DNA of 64,000 nucleotides. It comes from an uncultured Clostridia bacterium. GTDB taxonomy: Bacteria > Bacillota > Clostridia > Christensenellales > Borkfalkiaceae. The stretch's first letter is position 1. Every line of letters starts with the position of its first letter. Below the pieces are notes generated by a model. That model made no database searches. It was not told the DNA's origin and saw only the letters and a program-made list of their open reading frames with translations. Shown piece by piece: positions 58,952-64,000 of this stretch. The stretch lies in NCBI GenBank assembly GCA_949283125.1, contig CASDRK010000017.1, positions 124,001 through 188,000 of the forward strand. The letters run 5' to 3'. The translations under genes were made by a program, and so were the position numbers.

Positions 58952-59305
58952 TTACTTCATAGCGTAGACCGCTATGATATTTTTTTGAATGTCGAGCGCC
59001 GTCGAAACGGCGTTGATTATATCGTTGCGGGTCATTATGCTGTCGCCGCCGGCGCACACCACCACCACGCCTTCTATGCCGTCGTCGCCTTCGGTTACGA
59101 ATACCGAACTTTCGCCAACGCCGTCTATTGCGGACAGAATTGCTTCAAGCTTGATTTCAGACGCGCTCTTTCTCTCCGCCGCCGCGTCGGCGTCGTCCTC
59201 GCCGTCGCCGTAAAAAACTATCACTGCGGCTATCAGAACAACTACCAAAGCAAGTATCAGTAGCAGGGTCCTGTTGGCTTTCAGAGCTTCAATAAGTTTT
59301 TTCAT
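58952..59305 (-). CDS. spoIIIAG: Stage III sporulation protein AG (short form)
   Basis: 117 residues, about half of the Bacillus form. TM (about 12-32), a short acidic linker and the ring-building motif 'IDGVGESSVFVTEGDDGIEGVVVV'. In Bacillus SpoIIIAG forms a large secretin-like ring; here the long beta-triangle insertion is missing. It overlaps spoIIIAF by 17 nt. Confidence 0.9.
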   Translation of the reverse strand: MKKLIEALKANRTLLLILALVVVLIAAVIVFYGDGEDDADAAAERKSASEIKLEAILSAIDGVGESSVFVTEGDDGIEGVVVVCAGGDSIMTRNDIINAVSTALDIQKNIIAVYAMK

Positions 59306-59723
59306 TTACGTTTATATTTATATAGCCCAGCTCCCGCAAATATGACACGATATCCCAGATAAGACCGTCTTCGACAGTATCCGTCACGATATTCACGCCG
59401 TTTTCCTTAAATGCTCCGTCCTCGTAAATTATCTCCACCGTGCAGGCACATTTAACGCCTGTGTTTTCTGCTATCATGTCCTCCAGAAGACGGCTTTGAT
59501 TTTCAGAATACACCTCGCACACATATCCGTAATCGATGATGACGTCTTCGCCGTCGTCGAGATTAATTTCAAACAGGCCGAACAGAGGCGTTATCAGAAT
59601 GAAGATGCATGCCGAGCGCAGCACGAAGGTAATTGCCTTGTTGAGTTTTCCTTCGGGAACGAGCATGCCCGCCACCACGGTCAGAAACACCGCACCGACG
59701 GCGAGAAGAATGTATTGCGTCAT
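59289..59723 (-). CDS. spoIIIAF: Stage III sporulation protein AF
   Basis: 144 residues from ATG 59723. Two TM segments (about 3-22, 33-52) and a soluble ring-building domain ('VKCACTVEIIYEDGAF'). The start forms an ATGA overlap with the spoIIIAE stop; the longer start at 59789 lies inside spoIIIAE. Confidence 0.9.
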   Translation of the reverse strand: MTQYILLAVGAVFLTVVAGMLVPEGKLNKAITFVLRSACIFILITPLFGLFEINLDDGEDVIIDYGYVCEVYSENQSRLLEDMIAENTGVKCACTVEIIYEDGAFKENGVNIVTDTVEDGLIWDIVSYLRELGYININVNEKTY

Positions 59724-60904
59724 ATAAAATTGGAAACGGAACCGATTATAAGCATGACGACCAGCGCATACATGAACGCCACGGTGCACATGCCGGCAAT
59801 GAAATATTCGCAGTCGGACGCGAGGTCGGAGTACAGCGAGGACAGCGTATTTTCGCCTATGGGCCGAGCGACGGCGCAGATAAGTTTGAGCATGAGCGAA
59901 AACGCGGCGAGCAATAAAATCGGCGGCGCCACCTCCGCGATAAGCAACACGATGCCGACTATGCCCACCGAACTCTTTATCACGGAGCCGGCGGCAACCA
60001 CCATGTCGACGCCTGCGGACAAAAAATTTCCGACTATCGGCACCGAGCTCCCCACAAGATATTTTGTGGCCTTGAAGAAAATCCCGTCAAACAGCGAAGC
60101 CGACGCGCTCTGCACCGTTATAAATATGGAGAAAACGGCAAGCGTTATGCCGATCACCCATTTGAGAACGCTTTTTATAAGTTTTGCCGTATCGGAAAAC
60201 GACAGGTCGGGCGCAAGTTTGGATATGAAGTTGATGACCATTACGGCCGCCGAAGCGGGAAAAATGATTTCACCCACGATGCTCATCGCGCCGCCGGAAA
60301 TAAACAGCGCCGCCGGCTGAAATATCGCGCCCGACCCGCTGCCGCCAGTGAGCACGGTAAGTGTGACGAGGATGGGTGTAACCACTTCCGTCTGCGCCCT
60401 GATCGTCTCTATGCTGTCCTTGGCATAGCCGACCACGCCGCCCAGCATGGCCACAAGCAGAGTGATTATCAGCGCATAACAGGCAATGCGCACAGCCCTT
60501 GCGGTGCTCGCGCTCATTACCCCGCCCTCCGCGCTGTTGACTATCGCGCACAGCACGGTCAGCGCCGTTATCTGTGCAAATGCAGGTATGAGAGACAGCA
60601 CATCGGAAAACAGCACGGACAGAAGCTGTCCTATATATCCCGAATAGTTCATTGCGAGATCGCCGCGGAGGAGATACTCGACTATCTCCCTCGCGCTGTC
60701 GCCGAAGGAGAAGAGATAATCGTTTCCGTGTTCTTTTAAATAGTTTTCGAGCGCAGACAGATCCAAGCCGTCCAAAATGGCCGAAATATTCTGATTCAGC
60801 TCCTGCTCCGCATCATCCGCAAACGCTATCGTTCCCGTCGAAGCTAAAAGCGCCGCCGCGAAAAGAATGCAGATGGCCGCAGCCGTCTTTATTTTTACGT
60901 TCAT
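59720..60904 (-). CDS. spoIIIAE: Stage III sporulation protein AE
   Basis: 394 residues from ATG 60904. A signal-like N-terminus ('FAAALLASTGTIAFADD') and about seven to eight TM segments. 'SALENYLKEHG', 'PIVGNFLSAGVDMVVAAGSVIKSSVG' and the C-terminal permease-like part fit SpoIIIAE. The start overlaps the spoIIIAD stop (ATGA at 60901-60904). Confidence 0.94.
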   Translation of the reverse strand: MNVKIKTAAAICILFAAALLASTGTIAFADDAEQELNQNISAILDGLDLSALENYLKEHGNDYLFSFGDSAREIVEYLLRGDLAMNYSGYIGQLLSVLFSDVLSLIPAFAQITALTVLCAIVNSAEGGVMSASTARAVRIACYALIITLLVAMLGGVVGYAKDSIETIRAQTEVVTPILVTLTVLTGGSGSGAIFQPAALFISGGAMSIVGEIIFPASAAVMVINFISKLAPDLSFSDTAKLIKSVLKWVIGITLAVFSIFITVQSASASLFDGIFFKATKYLVGSSVPIVGNFLSAGVDMVVAAGSVIKSSVGIVGIVLLIAEVAPPILLLAAFSLMLKLICAVARPIGENTLSSLYSDLASDCEYFIAGMCTVAFMYALVVMLIIGSVSNFI

Positions 60905-61290
60905 ACGCTGTCGATAAGTGAAATAATCACGTCGAACATTGCCCGCAGTATCGGGATCGACATTACAAAAATTATCAGTTTGCCGCACATTATCAGCTTA
61001 TCCGCAAGGCTGCCGAACCCGAGATCTTTTACCGAGCCGGCCGTTATCTCGATAAGATAGCCCACGCCCACCACTTTGAATATAAGTCTCACAACCGAAC
61101 CGTCAACGCCCGTCTGCCGGGTAAAACTGCTTATGAACTGCATGCCGGCTTCAAGGTAATCGAAGCCGAAAAGTATCAGCATCACCCCTCCGGCCGTCAG
61201 ACACATCGGCACGTACTCCGGCTTGTTCACCTTCAATATCGCGGCGCAGACGGCTGTTATCACCGCTATGCAACATATCTTTAAAATCAT
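60901..61290 (-). CDS. spoIIIAD: Stage III sporulation protein AD
   Basis: 129 residues, four TM segments, 'EAGMQFISSFTRQTGVDGSVVRLIFKVVGVGYL' typical of SpoIIIAD. The first base of its ATG (61290) is shared with the spoIIIAC stop. Confidence 0.93.
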   Translation of the reverse strand: MILKICCIAVITAVCAAILKVNKPEYVPMCLTAGGVMLILFGFDYLEAGMQFISSFTRQTGVDGSVVRLIFKVVGVGYLIEITAGSVKDLGFGSLADKLIMCGKLIIFVMSIPILRAMFDVIISLIDSV

Positions 61291-61490
61291 CAGAAGATAT
61301 CGAACAGGGTCTGTATCTGCTCGAAAAGATCGGCTATCATGGATATGACTACCGTGAGTACTATTATCAGCCCCACAAGGCTGACTATGGTAGCTATGTC
61401 GTCGCGGTCGGATTTTTTCAGTATCTGACAGATGATCGTGACTATTATGCCTACCGCGGCGATTTTAAAAATTATACTTATGTCCATCAT
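61290..61490 (-). CDS. spoIIIAC: Stage III sporulation protein AC
   Basis: 66 residues with two TM helices ('AVGIIVTIICQILKKSDRDDIATIVSLVGLIIVL'). This size and the K-K-S-x-R-D-D loop are diagnostic of SpoIIIAC. It overlaps spoIIIAB by 4 nt. Confidence 0.94.
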   Translation of the reverse strand: MMDISIIFKIAAVGIIVTIICQILKKSDRDDIATIVSLVGLIIVLTVVISMIADLFEQIQTLFDIF

Positions 61491-61912
61491 GCAAGCAGTA
61501 CGGCGATGAGAATGCCCGTCATCAGCGCCAGTCTTATATACAGCGAACCGTATTTTTTATAGCATTCGGCGCTGTCCTCCATGCGTTTTTTCAAAGCGCT
61601 CTTACATTCGTTCAGGTAATCTATCTGCGACGCGCTGTCGCTCGCCCCGATGTTTTTTGCATACTCACCGATAAATTCCCCGTCGTCGCCGCCAAGCACC
61701 TTTTTCCCTGCGATAATATCCGGGATGTGTCTGAATCCTTCGGCCATCTGCGACATGCGCCGTTTTCCGAACTTAAGATTTATCAGCATGCGCTCGTTGA
61801 ATTCATACAGCTCGGCAAACACTTCCGCCCGTCTTTTTTTATCGGACGACAGCAATATGCCCGCCGCCGTCGTGGCCGCTATTATCGCGCACAATATCAA
61901 AATTTTTATCAT
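61487..61912 (-). CDS. spoIIIAB: Stage III sporulation protein AB
   Basis: 141 residues. N-terminal TM (about 2-20), a GspF-like helical body and a C-terminal TM. SpoIIIAB is thought to be the platform protein that works with the SpoIIIAA ATPase. GGAGAGGT precedes the ATG. It overlaps spoIIIAA by 74 nt, long for this operon. Confidence 0.9.
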   Translation of the reverse strand: MIKILILCAIIAATTAAGILLSSDKKRRAEVFAELYEFNERMLINLKFGKRRMSQMAEGFRHIPDIIAGKKVLGGDDGEFIGEYAKNIGASDSASQIDYLNECKSALKKRMEDSAECYKKYGSLYIRLALMTGILIAVLLA

Positions 61913-62747
61913 ATATTACGACCTCTCCGCCTATTCCGGTGAGGCGGCAGTAATATTTGAACGGCAAATCTTTTAACTGCTCAACATCGGTCACATGCGT
62001 CGAAGCGCAGACCGCAATGCCGCAATCGGCCGCATATTTAACGGCTTCGGCGTCGCTTTGCCCGTACAGCTCGTCCGTGACTATGACGTCGGGCTTCATC
62101 GCCCGTATGGCGCCGGCAAAGGCGGCAAGTTTGTCGCCGCCGCGCACGACGTCGCATCTTTCGCCGAGGTCGTAACCGTCGCCGTCGCAGTCGGCTGCGG
62201 AAATTTCGCCGCGCTCGTCGAACACCAGCACATTGAACTTTGCGGCAAGCTTCCTTGCCAGGTCGCGCAGCAGCGTAGTCTTCCCCAGACCGGGCGGAGA
62301 AAACACGAGCACGCTCTGCAATCCGCATTTTGCAACGACTTCGTACACGGGTGCGGCACAGCCCTTTATGTCGTGCGGGATGCGTATATTGAGCGAAGTC
62401 ACGCTCCTTAACGCGGTTATGCGCCCGTTTTCGGTAACGTACTGCCCGGCTATGCCTACGCGCACGCCCCCGTCAAACGTCACGAATGCGTTTTTCATCT
62501 GCTCCGCATATGCATAAACGCCGTCGCGCATCGCCGCCGAAAGCAGTCCGTCTACGTCATAGACCCGCAAGGCGCCCTCCGCCGACCCGCCCGCGCCGCA
62601 GCGGTTTATATATTGATATTCCCCGCGATACTCGATTATTACGGGTTGTCCCCGCCTTATCCTGATTTCCGTCAGAAAATTTATATTCAGGCAATCTATC
62701 GCCGCCTTCAGCTGTGCCGGCAAAAACTTCAGGTTCATGTTGTACAA
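61839..62747 (-). CDS. spoIIIAA: Stage III sporulation protein AA (ATPase)
   Basis: 302 residues. Secretion-ATPase/GspE-like, with Walker A 'SPPGLGKTTLL', 'DERGEISAADC' and Walker B 'PDVIVTDELYG'. It powers the SpoIIIA channel. First gene of the operon. The start may be 62747 or 62738 ('MNLKFLP'). No promoter of the sigma-E type could be assigned. Confidence 0.93.
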   Translation of the reverse strand: MYNMNLKFLPAQLKAAIDCLNINFLTEIRIRRGQPVIIEYRGEYQYINRCGAGGSAEGALRVYDVDGLLSAAMRDGVYAYAEQMKNAFVTFDGGVRVGIAGQYVTENGRITALRSVTSLNIRIPHDIKGCAAPVYEVVAKCGLQSVLVFSPPGLGKTTLLRDLARKLAAKFNVLVFDERGEISAADCDGDGYDLGERCDVVRGGDKLAAFAGAIRAMKPDVIVTDELYGQSDAEAVKYAADCGIAVCASTHVTDVEQLKDLPFKYYCRLTGIGGEVVIYDKNFDIVRDNSGHDGGGHIAVVR

Positions 62748-62761
62748 TATTTTCGGACATC

Positions 62762-62794
62762 AAAAAAAAGACCGCCGCCGGCGGTCTTTTTAAA
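62762..62794 (-). terminator. htpG terminator
   Basis: Minus-strand AAAAAGACCGCC-GGC-GGCGGTCTTTTTTTT. Confidence 0.92.
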
Positions 62795-62802
62795 TGAAAT
62801 TT

Positions 62803-64000
62803 TTACTTTACGTATTCGGCGAGAAGTTTTTCGCTCTCGTTCATGAATTTTTCAAATTCGTCCGGAGTGAGCTTTTTGAATGACAGCAGAGCAAGCGAAT
62901 ATACGTAACCTGCCACAAATTTCTGTTTTTCATCGTCCAGCTCTTTAATTGAGGCAATTACGGGATTTGACGTGTTCAACACCATGGTCTTTGCGGCCTC
63001 GCCTTCGCTCATACCGTAGAAGGCGCCCATCTCCGAATACCTGCGCATATACTCGTCAACATTGATTATGGCCGGCACGGCCGTATTTTTCAGGGCCTGC
63101 GTTTTTATCGTAAGCTTTTCGTCTCCGATCGCGTTTTTGAAGATATCGATAAGCACGCTGTCTTCGGCACCTTCGTCGCCTTTGAGCGCACCGGCTATGT
63201 CTGCGTCTATGCGCATAAACTTCAATTTGGAAGGTTCTTTATATTCAAGATAGCTGATGAAGTGAGGATCGATGAAGTTATCGCACAGAACGGCGTTCAG
63301 TCCAGCGTCGGCGAACATCTTTACATATCTGGCCTGCTGCTGTTCGTCCGATACGTAATACACCGTGGCAGGCTCCTTCTTCTCGTCTGCGGCGTCGTCC
63401 TTTTTGCTTTCCGACCCGGCTTCGCCGTTTTCCTCGGCTTCTGCGGGCAGCCCGAGGAACTCGTTTATATTTTTGTACTCGCCATTTATGTCCTTATAGA
63501 TGATGATATCTTTGACACGCTGATAGAAATCCTCATCCTTGATGCAGCCGAATTTGACGAAATTCGCAAGGTCGCTCCAGCACTCTTCATACTTCTTTCT
63601 GTCGGTCTTAAAGAGCGATACAAGCTTGTCGGCAACCTTTCTGGTTATATATTTGGTTATGCGCTGCACCTGCCGGTCATTCTGCAGAAACGAGCGCGAA
63701 ACATTCAGCGGAATGTCGGGACAATCTATCACGCCGTTGAGCAGCATGAGGAACTCGGGGATCACTTCCTTTATGTTGTCAGCAATGAACACCTGATTGC
63801 AATACAGCTTTACCTTGCCGCGTTCGAGCTCCAGTTTGTTCTTTACTTTGGGGAAATACAGAATGCCCTTCAGCTTGAATGGGTAGTCCATGTCGAGATG
63901 CACCCAGAAAATGGGAGGATTGAAATCCATGAACGTGTCGGTGTAGAATTCCCTGTATTCTTCCTCCGTACAGTCCTTTGCGGGTTTAAGATAGAGCGGG
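62803..64000 (-). CDS. htpG: Molecular chaperone HtpG (Hsp90), N-terminus outside window
   Basis: The frame stays open to the window edge; the ATG at 63930 is internal. The visible 399 residues are the middle and C-terminal domains: 'YLKPAKDCTEEEYREFY', 'PIFWVHLDMDYPFKLKGILYFPK', 'LYCNQVFIADN' and 'LPLNVSRSFLQNDRQVQRI' (catalytic-loop R of Hsp90 is in this region). A low-complexity acidic stretch ('EENGEAGSESKKDDAADEKK') interrupts the middle domain. The ATP-binding N-domain lies beyond 64000. Confidence 0.95.
   Translation of the reverse strand, partial: PLYLKPAKDCTEEEYREFYTDTFMDFNPPIFWVHLDMDYPFKLKGILYFPKVKNKLELERGKVKLYCNQVFIADNIKEVIPEFLMLLNGVIDCPDIPLNVSRSFLQNDRQVQRITKYITRKVADKLVSLFKTDRKKYEECWSDLANFVKFGCIKDEDFYQRVKDIIIYKDINGEYKNINEFLGLPAEAEENGEAGSESKKDDAADEKKEPATVYYVSDEQQQARYVKMFADAGLNAVLCDNFIDPHFISYLEYKEPSKLKFMRIDADIAGALKGDEGAEDSVLIDIFKNAIGDEKLTIKTQALKNTAVPAIINVDEYMRRYSEMGAFYGMSEGEAAKTMVLNTSNPVIASIKELDDEKQKFVAGYVYSLALLSFKKLTPDEFEKFMNESEKLLAEYVK

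Noticed and set aside
1..64000. CRISPR array, prophage or insertion sequence
   Set aside because: No regularly spaced repeats, transposase, phage structural gene or inverted-repeat-bounded element with a transposase was seen. The only recombinase (37805-38884) looks like a housekeeping Xer type.

Overview
The window is a chromosomal segment from an endospore-forming Firmicute. The class Clostridia is an inference. It rests on Spo0A, a complete spoIIIAA-AH operon, SpoIVB, GerW/YtfJ with a DUF2953 partner, a GlgC/GlgD pair and ER-type SipW-like signal peptidases. Base composition is near 50% GC with GC-rich third positions, except for two AT-rich patches (about 25.86-27.17 kb and 36.73-37.62 kb). 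Almost every promoter I can read is sigma-A type with a spacer of exactly 17 bp.

Layout. 0-9.8 kb: a truncated GNAT gene, a TIGR04076 protein and a CPBP protease (minus), tRNA-Ser(GGA) beside a duplicated tRNA 3' end, an M29 aminopeptidase, an RlmI-like methyltransferase, a heterodimeric ABC exporter and an ABC-F protein. 9.8-21.4 kb: spo0A, two EAL-domain membrane proteins, then a c-di-GMP-I riboswitch that leads two secreted proteins (one TasA/camelysin-like), followed by a SipW-like signal peptidase, a membrane-anchored McrB-like AAA+ ATPase, a DUF2357-like protein and a second SipW-like peptidase. 21.5-28.4 kb: tRNA-Leu(CAA), polA-coaE-GNAT, a patch of tRNA-like relics and an AT-rich methyltransferase ending at tRNA-Leu(AAG), then a shikimate-kinase-like gene. 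28.5-36.7 kb: glgBCDAP. 36.7-41.0 kb: a decayed intergenic region, a tyrosine recombinase, hflX, and a Cys-rich miniprotein divergent from lexA. 41-64 kb, all minus: rluB, dacB-like, ytfJ, DUF2953; lysA, site-2 protease, scpA, scpB; a second D,D-carboxypeptidase; a membrane protein; the spoIIIA operon, asp23, nusB, folD, ispA, dxs, tlyA, nadK, argR, recN, spoIVB; and htpG cut by the window end.

How it works together. The most interesting unit is 10.9-21.4 kb. Two probable c-di-GMP phosphodiesterases sit directly upstream of a c-di-GMP aptamer. Its terminator geometry predicts an ON switch, driving secreted proteins that resemble the TapA/TasA matrix-fibre arrangement. The peptidases expected to process them flank an AAA+/DUF2357 pair of McrBC ancestry that has no visible nuclease and carries a membrane anchor. 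I propose this as a c-di-GMP-controlled surface-fibre or secretion system with a repurposed McrBC-like motor. That function is inference.

A second theme is leaderless or near-leaderless transcription. Six promoter-proximal genes (CPBP protease, rlmI, ABC exporter, shikimate-kinase-like, glgB, nadK) have their -10 box only 6-10 nt before the start codon.
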